This document shows positions 1-13,500 of a stretch of DNA of 64,000 bases, piece by piece; within the stretch, counting starts at the first letter, position 1, and the number at the start of each line of letters is the position of its first letter. The stretch lies in assembly GCA_963681505.1 (NCBI GenBank), contig OY811983.1, forward strand, positions 1,153,501 through 1,217,500. The letters run 5' to 3'. Origin of the DNA: Eunapius fragilis. Lineage: Eukaryota > Porifera > Demospongiae > Spongillida > Spongillidae. The notes below the pieces were generated by a model. The model saw only the letters and a list, made by a program, of their open reading frames with translations. It had not been told where the DNA came from and did no database searches. The position numbers and the translations under genes were made by a program.

Positions 1-942
1 GCAAGGGTCACAGATGAGTCCTCCACTTGTACTGCATGTGCTGGCACCATGCTTCTAGAGATGGCTGCCCTCAGCAGAGTCACAGGGAACCCTGTGTATG
101 AGGTCAGGGTGGGGGGGGGGGGGTTGCTTGGTCTCCGTGGTAACCTGAACTCACTTGTGTGTAGGCAAAGGCGCGGCATGCCATGGAAACCATCTGGAAG
201 AGCAGAGACATAGAGCACCAGCTGGTGGGGATGACCATCAATATCCACAATGGACAGTGGACAAGGAAAGGTAACCTGAGGGGTGTAATGATGGTGTGTG
301 TGCTGGTGAGCTATGTGGGTGTAGATGTGTGTAATGTGAGCTAAGTGGGTGTAGATGTGTGTAATGTGAGCTAAGTGGGTGTAGATGTGTGTGATGGTGA
401 GCTAAGTGGGTGTAGATGTGTGTGCTGGTGAGCTATGTGGGTGTAGATGTGTGTAATGTGAGCTAAGTGGGTGTAGATGTGTGTGATGGTGGTTGTAGAT
501 GTGTGTGATGGTGAGCTAAGTGGGTGTAGTGAGGTTTGCGTGATGGTATGGTATGCTAAAGGACTGGGGAAGAGTGAAGGTAATGCCACATTCATTCCCA
601 TGACCAGACAGTGGAGTTGGGGCAGGCATAGACTCCTACTATGAGTACTGTTTGAAGGCCTATGTTCTGCTTGGGGATGAAGAGTTCCTGCAACGGTTTG
701 TTAAGGTCAGCCTTATTGCTTAACACGTGAGTGTAGTGGTTAAATGATAATTCCTCCAATCATAAGCATTACGAGGCTGTCATGAAGTATGTGTCAAATG
801 GACCTTTGCTAGTGGATGTTAACATGAACTCACCCGGCAAGATTTCTAAGAACTTCATGGATTCGTTGCTGGCATTTTGGCCAGGGCTCCAGGTGTGGTG
901 TAGTGTGGTGTGGTGTGGTGTGTGTGTGTGTATGTGAGTGTA

Positions 943-980
<38 letters not shown>

Positions 981-1067
981 TATGTGAGTGTATGTGTGAA
1001 TGTGTGTGTGTGTGTGTGTGTGTGTGAATGTGCATGTGTGTGTACATGATTTTGTGTGTGTGTACGT

Positions 1068-1101
<34 letters not shown>

Positions 1102-4100
1102 AGTGAGATGGAGGGGAGGGGATGTGAGGTAACGACTCTTCAAGGTGCCTCAAATGTACAGGTCCTCTGGGGAGATATTGCAGCTGCTATTGATACACAC
1201 GAAATGTTATATCACGTCACACAGGAACACAACTTCTTGCCAGAGGTGAACCACACTAACTTACCATCACTGCCCTCACTCCCTCATCACTGCCCCTTCA
1301 CCCCTCACTGCCTCCTCACCCCTCACTCCCTCATCACTGCCTCCTCACCCCTCACTCCCTCATCACTGCCTCCTCACCCCTCACTCCCTCATCACTGCCT
1401 CTTCACTCCTCACTCCCTCATCACTACTCACCCCTCACTCCCTCATCACTACCTCCTCACCCCTCACTGCCTCCTCACTCCTCACTCCCTCATCACTACT
1501 CACCCCTCACTCCCTCATCACTGCCTCCTCACCCCTCACTTCCTCATCACTGCCTTCTCACCCTCACTCCTCACCCCTCACTCCCTCATCACTACCTCCT
1601 CACCCTCACTCCCTCCTCACCCCTCACTCCCTCATCACTCCCTCCTCACCCCTCACTCCCTCATCACTCCCTCCTCACCCCTCACTCCCTCATCACTCCT
1701 CACCCCTCACTCCCTCATCACTACTACTCACCCCTCACTCTTATCACTACCTCCTCACCCCTCACTCCCTCATCACTTATATCACACATGTCTCACCCAC
1801 CTCAATGCCAGGCTTTCACTTTGGACTTTAAAGTCCACTGGGGCAATCATCCACTTAGACCTGAGTTTATAGAGAGCACGTACTTGCTCTACAAGGTAAG
1901 TATTACACGTTACATGACTACACCTTAAGTGTCATGTTCTGTTGCCAGGCAACCAAGGACCCCTACTACCTTGACGTAGGCAGGACAGTGGTGGACAGCC
2001 TTCAGAGGTACGCTAGGGTACCGTGTGGCTTTGCAGCTTTGAAGGATATTAGAACAAACACCCACGAAGACAGGTTAGAGGGTGTGATCTTTTTTCGTCC
2101 CGTTCTACCACCTGGTATTTACTGCGCCGCTCTTGAAGGATGGACTCGTATGTGCTAGCTGAGACCTTTAAGTACCTGTACCTGCTCTTCAGTGAGGAAG
2201 AAGACCTTCTGTTGGACATAGACCAGTACTTGTTCACAACAGAGGCGCACCTCCTACCTCTCACGTTGGCCCTTGTCAAGGTGAGGGATGTGAGGAGTGA
2301 AAGGAAGACAGGGAGGGAAGTAGGGTGAGAGGATGGGGAGGAGGAAAGGGCTGGATGGGGAGGGGAGGAGGGGTGGATGGGGAGGGAGGGAGGAGGGAGG
2401 GGGAGGGGGTGGGGAGGGAGGGAGGGGGTGGGGAGGGAGGGAGGAGGGAGGGGGAGGGGTGGATGGGGAGGGAGGAGGGGGTGTTAATCATAATTTCCGT
2501 TCCTGGCAGCAACCTACGCACCAAGCCACAGATAAGCAGGTGTCTCGCCTCCCACCACACCTCCTGGTGTGCCCAAAGTTATCCCGACCATACTCTCAGT
2601 ACGACGAGTACGAGAAACTTCTGCTGAAGCAGTGCACCAGTGCCAGGTTTAAGCTCCTCCCACACCTAAAGTGAGTCCCTGGATGTAACTGTAGGGGATC
2701 CCCCTCAAATGTGATGGGTTTATATTACTAACAATGTTGTCATCATTGTAGGAAATCAAAAAGTGAACGTACCCCTCGGCTATCACTCAACACTTTGGAT
2801 TTCTCCAGAGAAGAGCACGTATCCATACTGAGGGACTTGGGCATAATGGTTGAGTCCATCCCGGGTGGAAAGATACAGGTGTCGCATATGATGCAGAGGG
2901 TAATTGCGGGACTGGTCCCCAGTCCATTACTCACAGCCTCCTTTCTAAAGGATTTACTTACCATGTTCACCTTATATATTAGTATGGTGCCCTACTTAAA
3001 TGTCTTGCCTCCTCATCTCTCCCTCCTCCTCTCTCTCTCCTCCTCTCTCGACCCCTCCCCTCAAGGCAAAGACTCCAGATGATGCTGAAGAGGGATGGCT
3101 GCTGATGCAAGAGATCATGAAGGTCATGGCTTCTCAACAAAACTCGGGGGAAAGTTCAGGTACACCTGAGGGGATGTAGTGAGAGAGGATACAGGTGGTT
3201 TGGGTGGTTTATATACCTCCCCAGGCGTATAACACATGTACATAACATGCTCAGGACTTCCCAAAGCTTTGATATTTTAATATAACTGCTGCCAAGTGTA
3301 AAACATTCATGAATTAACCATGGTGCTACCCACCTTACATGTGCCCATATGATAACCTAAGTAAATTATTGCTTTTATTGTGCGTGTAGCTATTGTGTGG
3401 GTGTTCTTTTCAATTGCAGGCAGCGCAGTCAACTCTGAACCAGCCATTGTCAGAGTCTTGTTACCTGTGATGGACAAGAATGAATTTATTGTAGGTCCCG
3501 CCATGTTTGGCCCACACCTGGGCGGAGACAATGAATTCCATGTGAGAAGTTAGGTGGTAGCTTTTGGCCAGTGCAAATGGTGTCACTGTTCACGTTCTTT
3601 TTGTCAGATATCTGCAATCCTTGTGGAGCCTTACCCACACAATGGGTGTGACCTTTTTGCAGATGCAAACGTCACTGGCAAAATCGTGCTGGTTGCCAGA
3701 GGGGGATGTCTCTTTGTCCAGAAGGTTATCCTTATTTTACGGATCAACTACTGGTCGTTATAATGGACTTATTTCCCCTCCCTCCTCCCACCTTCTCAGG
3801 TCCGCAATGCTGAGAAGAGTGGTGCAGTGGGTGTGATCGTAGCAGGTATATCTTGTGTCTTCCTCTGCCTTGTTCTCTCACCTCAATATAATTTCTTTCA
3901 CCATGTCCATACCCCCCTCCCCTACCCTCTACCCCTCAGACAATGTGGACTACAGCACTACAAATGCCACACGTCCATTTTCCATGAGCGGAGATGGCGT
4001 GAATGACGTGCACATCCCCTCTGTGTTCATGCAGCAGGCAGATGTCAGTATTCTGAGGCAAGCTCTTGCGTTGCACCCTGTGAAGGTGATGCTGATGGGG

Positions 4101-4445
4101 GCAAAGGCGGCGACAACTAACGAAGAGGCCAAGCAGAACGTCCAACCACCAGACAGTGATGCAGCAAAAGCTGCTGCTGACACACGGCCGGTCTCCAATC
4201 CAGATCCTGTGTCTGCTGACACACGGCAGGTGTCCAATCCAGATCCTGTGTCTGCTGACACACGGCAGGTGTCCAATCCAGATCCTGTGTCTGCTGACAC
4301 ACGGCAGGTGTCCAATCCAGATGACACACAACCGGTCTCCAATCCAGATCCCGTGTCCTCTGCAACAGATAATGCAGTAGGCAGCACCAGCAATGAGGGC
4401 AGTCATCACAGGATGCAACAAGATCTAGGGGTCTCACAACCATGA
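1..4445 (+). CDS. EDEM3: EDEM3, 3' part (ER degradation-enhancing alpha-mannosidase-like 3)
   Basis: EDEM3 trims mannose from misfolded glycoproteins in the ER lumen and marks them for ER-associated degradation. The 5' end lies outside the window. Coding exons: 1-102, 165-270, 608-705, 767-892, 1162-1245, 1812-1895, 1949-2073, 2139-2280, 2510-2670, 2752-2899, 3066-3159, 3420-3541, 3608-3724, 3800-3845, 3940-4445 (stop TGA); all phases agree. The first nine exons give the C-terminal half of the GH47 domain, with family motifs [28 protein letters not shown] and TTEAHLLPL. Exons from about 3420 give a protease-associated (PA) domain ([28 protein letters not shown]). GH47 plus PA separates EDEM3 from EDEM1 and EDEM2. 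The last exon has a 13-residue tandem repeat with core [13 protein letters not shown]. The protein ends GVSQP, without the KDEL-type signal of vertebrate EDEM3. It converges with TUBGCP5, 152 bases between stops. Confidence 0.93.
300..545. repeat. Intronic minisatellite, about 30-base unit
   Basis: Imperfect tandem copies with core GAGCTAAGTGGGTGTAGATG fill the EDEM3 intron between exons 165-270 and 608-705. No coding signal is seen. Confidence 0.85.
895..1100. repeat. (TG)n microsatellite
   Basis: TG-rich simple repeat with GA, GC and CA interruptions, starting at the donor of EDEM3 exon 767-892. It makes false open frames on both strands. Confidence 0.9.
1255..1790. repeat. Degenerate CT-rich minisatellite
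   Basis: Tandem copies around CTCCCTCATCACTGCCTCC fill the EDEM3 intron between exons 1162-1245 and 1812-1895. The open frame running through it is low complexity and not part of the predicted protein. Confidence 0.88.
2300..2490. repeat. Purine tract (GGGAGG-rich)
   Basis: Strand-asymmetric G/A run in the EDEM3 intron between exons 2139-2280 and 2510-2670. It could form G-quadruplex or triplex structures; no gene is seen. Confidence 0.8.
4170..4360 (+). repeat. Coding minisatellite, 39-base unit, in EDEM3
   Basis: Three near-perfect 39-base units, plus partial ones, in the last EDEM3 exon encode the 13-residue repeat [13 protein letters not shown]. The unit is a multiple of 3, so copy-number changes keep the frame. 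The segment follows the PA domain and looks disordered. Confidence 0.9.
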
Positions 4446-4597
4446 GAGTTTTCACATCTGAATTTTTATGTTGTTTTATTTTTATTTTAATACTTTGTGT
4501 GAGTTCTGACAATGAAACATGACAGGATGAGGGAAATGAGGGAAGAGAAGGAAGCCATCTGGCTCCCCACATGCAGCATATAAATAGACATGAGTTA

Positions 4598-7500
4598 TTA
4601 ACTTCTGCTGCCAAATATCTTTTTCCCCTGCTTGAGTGTGCTGAGAGAGAATGCCAATGCCTCCACTGCAAAGGAAATCATTTACATAGTGTGGGTCTGT
4701 TTGTTACTCACAGTGTGGATAGGATCCCTTCTCGACTGTCTTCTGAAGGAAAGACACCAGGAATTGGGTACACTTGGTGAATTCTGACTCCACGTATTCT
4801 GCCTCGACAGCACTGAACGAGAACACCATATGAATAGTGACCAATCACGCAGAGCAGCTTTGTTAGGTATCCATGACAATACAAACTACACTGTTCTCTC
4901 TAACTCTTCCACCCACACACGCGGCATCACCTAAACTTCTCCAGCCCTCTCTCCCACTTCTGTCTGAAGAGCAGCGCGAGGTTCAATATCTTCATAATGG
5001 CTTCTTTGATGTACGATGCCTTCGGTTAAATAGAGCAGTGAACCATAGTAACTGACTGTGATGGTAGTGTGGGTGTGGCTAAGATAATGGGGGTGTGGTA
5101 CCTTTTTATTCAGAAGACATCGGTCAAAGATGGTGTTCACATATTTATCGTGCACAGAAATGAGTGTGTCAATATCTCCAGCCTGTGGCCACAAGAGGAT
5201 ACAATGGTGTGTGTGTGTGTGTGTGTTGTGATAGGACAGAAGCAAAGGAGATGGTGTGGATGGAGCACACAGGCACCTAATGCTACCTTCGCGATATCTC
5301 TCTGGAACTCCAAGCCTACACTGTGAAGTATCTAGCACGCAAAGGTTGTAGTGCTCAGTCATATGGTTATGAAGTCATTTAGTTATTAAACCTACTCTGG
5401 TCATGAGGTAGTTATTCAAACTGTTAATAAAATGAAGGAGTTGGGATTTAAGATGATGGAGCAGCTGGACTTTATGTCTGAGGTCAGGAGGCAATGCGAC
5501 CCAAGTGTCAGCTGAAAGTGAATGAATAGTTTACACACCATCACTTGCTGGCAATATAAACACCTATCAAGTACCCATGCCCCACACGCACTGCCCACAG
5601 AGAACTGCTTACTTCTTTGTCTGAGTCCTTCCACACACCACTTTGCCCACTTGACTTGCAACAGGAAGCGAAATGTCTCGTTATATGTATACATCACTTC
5701 CTCATTGAAGATAATATTGAGAGGCCACTGGACCTGTTTGGGAGTCATAGTAACAGGCCACACCCAAATGTGCTAGGAGATATATCTAACTTCGTATTCC
5801 ATAGACAACGATGACACAATGTTCATTGATATCTCCTTGGATACCTCTGTACACACCACGTTAATACTGACAAGGCAGGAGATGGGAGATAAATAGCAGC
5901 AGTTAGCAGCATGGAAATATGAACCATCACAGAAAGAGGGCTGGGGGTGACCAATTACCACCCCTCCATACAAGAACTTTGCCTTCCATGCATACAAACA
6001 AATGAACTATGCTACAAACGAGACGTGTGAGGTTGGGCATCAAATAGAATGACTGCTTCTAGAAGATCTCTTTCCCCTGTCAATAGTAAACACCAACACC
6101 CACATACTACAATACTTACTCCTTTCCAAATGCTGAGCACAACCTTGTCTGCAAGGCTTCCTGAAACATGGCATTGAGGTAAGAGTCATGTTGCCATGGC
6201 TCCTGGTTCAAAATCTGCAAATAGCAAGGTAGGCAGAGCAGCCAAGGTGATAGAGAGTGGAGTGGAGAGGAGAGGAGAGGGGAGTGGAGGGGAGAGGAGA
6301 GGGGAGTGGAGGGGAGAGGAGAGGGGAGAGGAAGTATAAAGGGGAGGAGAGGGGAGTGGAGAGGGAGGGGAGGGAGAGGAGAGGAGAGGGAGTGGAGAGG
6401 GAGGAGAGGGAGTGTAGTGGGGAGGAGAGGGAGTGGAGAGGGAGGAGAGGGAAGTGGAGAGGGAGGAGAGGGAGTGGAGAGAGAGGGGAGTGAGAGGGGA
6501 GAGGGGAGGAGAGGGAGTGGAGGGGGAGGAGAGGGAGTGGAGAGGGGAGGAGATAGTGGAGAGGGAAGGATGTGGATGTGTACGATGGCAAGGTGAAGAC
6601 TAGGCTACAGAACAAGGAGGGAGCACCTTCTGAAAGATGTCTGCATAAAATTGATACATTACATCACCAGCTTCCATCAAGAAGAACAGGCTAACAGCTC
6701 TGAAGTGTTCCATAAGCATGTATGTTGTACTCAGCAATCTCATGACAGCACCAGAGGCCTACAAAAATATTACATTTAACCAACTGGTTTAACCACACAC
6801 TGCTCTGGAAACTAGCACCACACAGCACTCCACTAACACCACACAGCACTCCACTAGCACCACACAGCACTCCACTAACACCACACAGCACTCCACTAAC
6901 ACCACACAGCACTCCACTAACACCACACAGCACTCCACTAGCACCACACAGCACTCCACTAGCACTACACAGCACTCCACTAACACCACACAGCACTCCA
7001 CTAACACCACACAGCACTCCACTAACACCACACAGCACTCCACTAGCACCACACAGCACTCCACTAGCACCACACAGCACTCCACTAGCACCACACAGCA
7101 CTCCACTAACACCACACAGCACTCCACTAGCACCACACAGCACTCCACTAACACCACACAGCACTCCACTAGCACCACACAGCACTCCACTAGCACCACA
7201 TAGCACTCCACTAACACCACACAGCACTCCACTAACACCACACAGCACTCCACTAACACCACACAGCACTCCACTAGCACCACACAGCACTCCACTAACA
7301 CCACACAGCACTCCACTAGCACCACACAGCACTCCACTAGCACCACACTCTCCACTAGCACCACACTCTCCACTAGCACCACTCTTCACTAGCACCACAC
7401 TCTCCATTAACACCACACTCTCCACTAGCACCACACTCTCCACTAGCACCACACTCTCCATTAACACCACACTCTCCATTAACACCACACTCTCCATTAA

Positions 7501-10500
7501 CACCACACTCTCCACTAGCACCACACTCTCCACTAGCACCACACTCTCCATTAACACCACACAGCACTCCACTAACACCACACTCTCCACTAACACCACA
7601 CTCTCCACTAGCACATACTCTGACACATCGTTTCTGCACAAGTGACTGAAGACAGCCCTCAAGGATAGAGGCTATGGGTTTGTGTAGAGGACAACCTATA
7701 CAGAGGTATCAGAAAGGTAAACCTAACCACTAATGCTAAAACATTAACCCTGGTCACATGAAGAGTCACAAGGTAGTTTACCCCTGGTCACATGGGCAGT
7801 CACATGAGCAGTCACATGGCAGTTATCTCTGGTCACATGACTGCTACCCCTGGTCACATGCTTGCCTATACTACTACAAGTGTACCTGCTAGCAACTGAA
7901 GCTCCTCCCACAGAGGGTCATGATGTCTACGCAGAGGAAGAGGTTTGCATAACACACTGGTACGGGTGGTGGTGATGGTGGTGGTGATGGTGATGATGAT
8001 GATGGTGGTGGTGGTGATGATGGTGATGGTGGTGGTGGTGATGGTGGTGGTGATGGTGGTGGTGGTGGTGATGGTGGTGGTGGTGGTGGTGATGATGATG
8101 GTGATGATGGTGATGGTGGTGGTAGTGGTGGTGGCTAACACTGGTATGGGTGGTGGTGATGATGATGGTGGTGATGGTGATGATGGTGGCTAACACTGAT
8201 ATGGGTGGTGATGGTATAGTGGTGATGGTGATGGTGGTGGCTAACATACCCATGAAGTGAAGAATCCTTGTGCACCACAAGTTCTGACACAAGCTGTCTA
8301 ACCAACAGGTCATTCTTCCATACTGTACGAGGATCAAACAGCTCTATCTCACTTGATGCTGGATCTGGTATGAGGTCAACAGCTGGATCCGGTACAGAAT
8401 TAACAGCTGATTCTGTTGCTATGGAGATGCAAATAATCTTCCCATCCCACTGCTTCCACGGTTGCAAGCACACACCTGTTACTGCTCCTGGCAGTGATGA
8501 GGTGTTACCTACATGTTCCTCCCTCCTATGGGTTGTCATCTTGGCCACTTCTGCCCTGAATGCATGCAAGAACTCTTCAAATAGTGAACCGTGCTCTCCC
8601 AACTCCTCTTCCACCTGCTTCAGCTACATGGTAACATGAAGGGAGGAGAGGCTCATAGCCAATGGTAACATGAAGGGAGGAGAGGCTCATAGCCAATGGT
8701 AACATGAAGGGAGGAGAGGCTCATAGCCAGTGGTAACATGAAGGGAGGAGAGGCTCATAGCCAATGGTAACATGAAGGGAGGAGAGGCTCATAGCCAATG
8801 GTAACATGAAGGGAAGAGGGGCTCATAGCCAATGGTAACATGAAGGGAGGAGAGGCTCATAGCCAACGGTAACATGAAGGGAGGAGAGGCTCATAGCCAA
8901 TGGTAACATGAAGGGAGGAGAGGCTCATAGCCAATGGTAACATGAAGGGAGGAGAGGCTCATAGCCAATGGTAACATGAAGGGAGGAGAGGCTCATAGCC
9001 AATGGTAACATGAAGGGAGGAGAGGCTCATAGCCAGTGGTAACATGAAGGGAGGAGAGGCTCATAGCCAATGGTAACATGAAGGGAGGAGAGGCTCATAG
9101 CCAATGGTAACATGAAGGGAGGAGAGGCTCATAGCCAACGGTAACATGAAGGGAGGAGAGGCTCATAGCCAATGGTAACATGAAGGGAAGAGGGGCTCAT
9201 AGCCAATGGTAACATGAAGGGAAGAGGGGCTCATAGCCAATGGTAACATGAAGGGAGGAGAGGCTCATAGCCAATGGTAACATGAAGGGAGGAGGGGCTC
9301 ATAGCCAATGGTAGCATGAAGGGAGGAGAGGCTCATAGCCAATGGTAACATGAAGGGAGGAGAGGCTCATAACCAATGGTAACATGAAGGGAGGAGAGGC
9401 TCATAGCCAATGGTAACATGAAGGGAAGAGGGGCTCATAGCCAATAGTAACATGAAGGGAAGAGGGGCTCATAGCCAATGGTAACATGAAGGGAGGAGGG
9501 GCTCATAGCCAATGGTAACATGAAGGGAGGAGAGGCTCATAGTCAACGGTAACATGAAGGGAAGAGGGGCTCATAGCCAATGGTAACATGAAGGGAGGAG
9601 AGGCTCATAGCCAATGGTAACATGAAGGGATGGCCAATGGTAACATGAAGGGAGGAGAGGCTCATAGCCAATGGTAACATGAAGGGAGGAGAGGCTCATA
9701 GCCAATGGTAACATGAAGGGAGGAGAGGCTCATAGCCAGTGGTAACATGAAGGGAGGAGAGGCTCATAGCCAATGGTAACATGAAGGGAGGAGGGGCTCA
9801 TAGCCAACGGTAACATGAAGGGAGGAGAGGCTCATAGCCAATGGTAACATGAAGGGAGGAGAGGCTCATAGCCAATGGTAACATGAAGGGAGGAGAGGCT
9901 CATAGCCAATGGTAACATGAAGGGAGGAGAGGCTCATAGCCAATGGTAACATGAAGGGAGGAGAGGCTCATAGCCAATGGTAGCATGAAGGGAGGAGAGG
10001 TTCATAGCCAATGGTAACATGAAGGGAGGAGAGGCTCATAGCCAATGGTAACATGAAGGGAGGAGAGGCTCATAGCCAATGGTAACATGAAGGGAGGAGA
10101 GGCTCATAGCCAATGGTAACATGAAGGGAGGAGAGGCTCATAGCCAATGGTAACATGAAGGGAGGAGAGGCTCATAGCCAATGGTAACATGAAGGGAGGA
10201 GAGGCTCATAGCCAATGGTAACATGAGGGGAGGAGAGGCTCATAACCAATGGTAACATGAGGGGAGGAGGGGGCTCATAGCCAATGGTAACATGAAGGGA
10301 GGAGAGGCTCATAGCCAATGGTAACATGAAGGGAGGAGAGGCTCATAGCCAATGGTAACATGAAGGGAGGAGAGGCTCATAGCCAATGGTAACATGAAGG
10401 GAGGAGAGGCTCATAGCCAATGGTAACATGAAGGGAGGAGAGGCTCATAGCCAATGGTAACATGAAGGGAGGAGAGGCTCATAGTCAATGGTAACATGAA

Positions 10501-13500
10501 GGGAGGAGAGGCTCATAGCCAATGGTAACATGAAGGGAGGAGAGGCTCATAGCCAATGGTAACATGAAGGGAGGAGAGGCTCATAGCCAATGGTAACATG
10601 AAGGGAGGAGAGGCTCATAGCCAATGGTAACATGAAGGGAGGAGAGGCTCATAGCCAATGGTAACATGAAGGGAGGAGAGGCTCATAGCCAATGGTAACA
10701 TGAAGGGAGGAGAGGCTCATAGCCAGTGGTAACATGAAGGGAGGAGAGGCTCATAGCCAACGGTAACATGAAGGGAGGAGAGGCTCATAGCCAATGGTAA
10801 CATGAAGGGAGGAGAGGCTCATAGCCAATGGTAACATGAAGGGAGGAGAGGCTCATAGCCAACGGTAACATGAAGGGAGGAGAGGCTCATAGCCAATGGT
10901 AACATGAAGGGAGGAGAGGCTCATAGCCAATGGTAACATGAAGGGAGGAGAGGCTCATAGCCAACGGTAACATGAAGGGAGGAGAGGCTCATAGCCAATG
11001 GTAACATGAAGGGAGGAGAGGCTCATAGCCAATGGTAACATGAAGGGAGGAGAGGCTCATAGCCAATGGTAACATGAAGGGAGGAGAGGCTCATAGCCAA
11101 TGGTAACATGAAGGGAGGAGGGGCTCATAGCCAATGGTAACACGAAGGGAGGAGAGGCTCATAGCCAATGGTAACATGAAGGGAGGAGGGGCTCATAGCC
11201 AATGGTAACACGAAGGGATGGCCAATGGTAACATGAGGGGAGGAGGGGCTCACACAACATGAAAATGGATGGCTTATACGAAGGAGGATTAAAACATTTA
11301 CAAATGCACAATGGAAGGAACTTACATATCCAACACTTTCTACCAGCTGCATTGATTTCCCAGCCAGCATCACCTACGGGGCTTATACTTCACAACATGC
11401 CGTAGTACCTGCCTCTAAATGGTGTACACTCTATCCATATGTAGACCTACCATATGCACTTTGCTACGATCGCACACACCTACATCCTACCAAAATATGA
11501 ACACCTTCTCTCTCACACCTACATCCCACCAAAATATGAACACCTTCTCCCTCACACCTACATCCCACCAAAATATGAACACCTTCTCTCTCACACCTAC
11601 ATCCCACCAAAATATGAACACCTTCTCTCTCACACCTACATCCCACCAAAATATGAACACCTTCTCTCTCACACCTACATCCCACCAAAATATGAACACC
11701 TTCTCTCTCACACCTACATCCCACCAAAATATGAACACCTTCTCTCTCACACCTACATCCCACCAAAATATGAACACCTTCTCTCTCACACCTACATCCC
11801 ACCAAAATATGAACACCTTCTTTCTCACATCTACATCCCACCAAAATATGAACACCTTCTCCCTCACACCTACATCCCACCAAACATTCTCTCTTCTTTA
11901 TTTTTACTCTTGACACATAGCAAACCTGTTCCTTGACAGGTTCAAGGAAGGCAGGAAGGTCTTGAAAACTGAAGGTCCCATTCCAATAAGTTAGACCTTT
12001 GATGGCTACATTTTGATTGACCCTACAAGCAAAGCACTCGCTGAACATAGTGATGGTCACCACGGTGATAGGCCCAACCTCTGTACACAGAATTCATTCT
12101 GTTTGCCTGGGAGTGTACCTGAGCGCATCCAGTCATCTAACATGACCATGTATGGGCGTAAAGCCATGATCCACAAGGGAAGGATGAACTTGGACTACAA
12201 ATGAAAGAGAGATGAGGGTATGGGGGGGGGGGGGGGCACAGAAATGGAGAGATTGGGGAGAAGAGAGGTCTCTGAGGGGGGGGGGGGGGGGGGGGCACAG
12301 AATGGAGATATAGAGGTCTTCTGGGGATGAAAGGCAGCCTTGTAGGACGACTGCTCAAAACAGGGTGCATACCATAAATGAACTGCATGGGCCCAGACTG
12401 TCATTGTAACAGAGAGTATTCCAAAGAGAGGTGAGAAGCTTTGCAGAGCACTATGCAAGGTGCAGGCAGGAGGGATGGAGATGGTGATAGAGGGAGGGGA
12501 TGGGGATGGTGATAGAGGGAGGAGGGATGGAGATGGTGATAGAGGGAGGTGGGATGGTGATGGTGATAGAGGGAGGTGGGAGGGATGGTGATGGTGATAG
12601 AAGGAAGAGGGATGGGGATGGTGATAGAGGGAGGTGGGAGGGGATGGTGATAGAGGGAGGAGGGATGGGATGGCGATAGAGGGAGGAGGGATGGAGATGG
12701 TGATAGAGGTAGGAAGATGGGGATGGTGATAGAGGGAGGAGGAATGGAGATAGTGATGGTGATGGAGGGAAGAGGGATATTGAGGAAGGAAGTACAGAGG
12801 ATAGTTGAAAACATACAGTATGAGGAGGTTCAGTCTAGTGTGTAGTAAACGGCAGAAAGTAAGTGGAAGAAGAAAGAATGAAAGGAGGAAGGAGGGAGGG
12901 GAGGGGAGGGGAGGGAGGAGGAAGGGAGGGGGAGAATGTAACATACTGTATCCACACATAAAAAGTAGCACCATAAAATGGTGCAGAAATTGCAATCTCC
13001 AAATAAGGTTATTTAATAGTTAGGAGAAAATGATGTACAAATGATGTACAAATGATGTACAAATGATGTACAAATGATGTACAAATGATGTACAAATGAT
13101 GTACAGATGTACAAATGATGTACAAATGATGTCAAATGATGTACAAATGATGTACAAATGATGTACAGATGTACAAATGTGTACAGATGTACAAATGATG
13201 TACAAATGATGTACAAATGATGTCAAATGATGTAGAAATGATGTACAAATGATGTCAAATGATGTACAAATGATGTAGAAATGATGTACAAATGATGTAC
13301 AAATGATGCCTTTCTCACCAGACTTCTGTTGCATTGTTACAAATTCAAACAAGCCCTCAAAATGGAAGTATAGTTATTGATAAACTAATGAGATTGAGGC
13401 AGCGAAAAGGGTCCTAGCGCATATTTTTTCAAGTTTTTCAAATTATTTCATATTCTAAGAGACACCTATGTCCTCTACAACTTCTTTCTTACGTAGTGGA

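Noticed and set aside
6691-7662. 323-codon minus-strand frame of Val/Leu/Cys repeats
   Set aside because: It is the 18/21-base intronic minisatellite read through; the true TUBGCP5 exons on both sides splice over it.
8639-11255. CRISPR-like array
   Set aside because: The 34-base units are directly adjacent with no unique spacers, and this is an animal intron.
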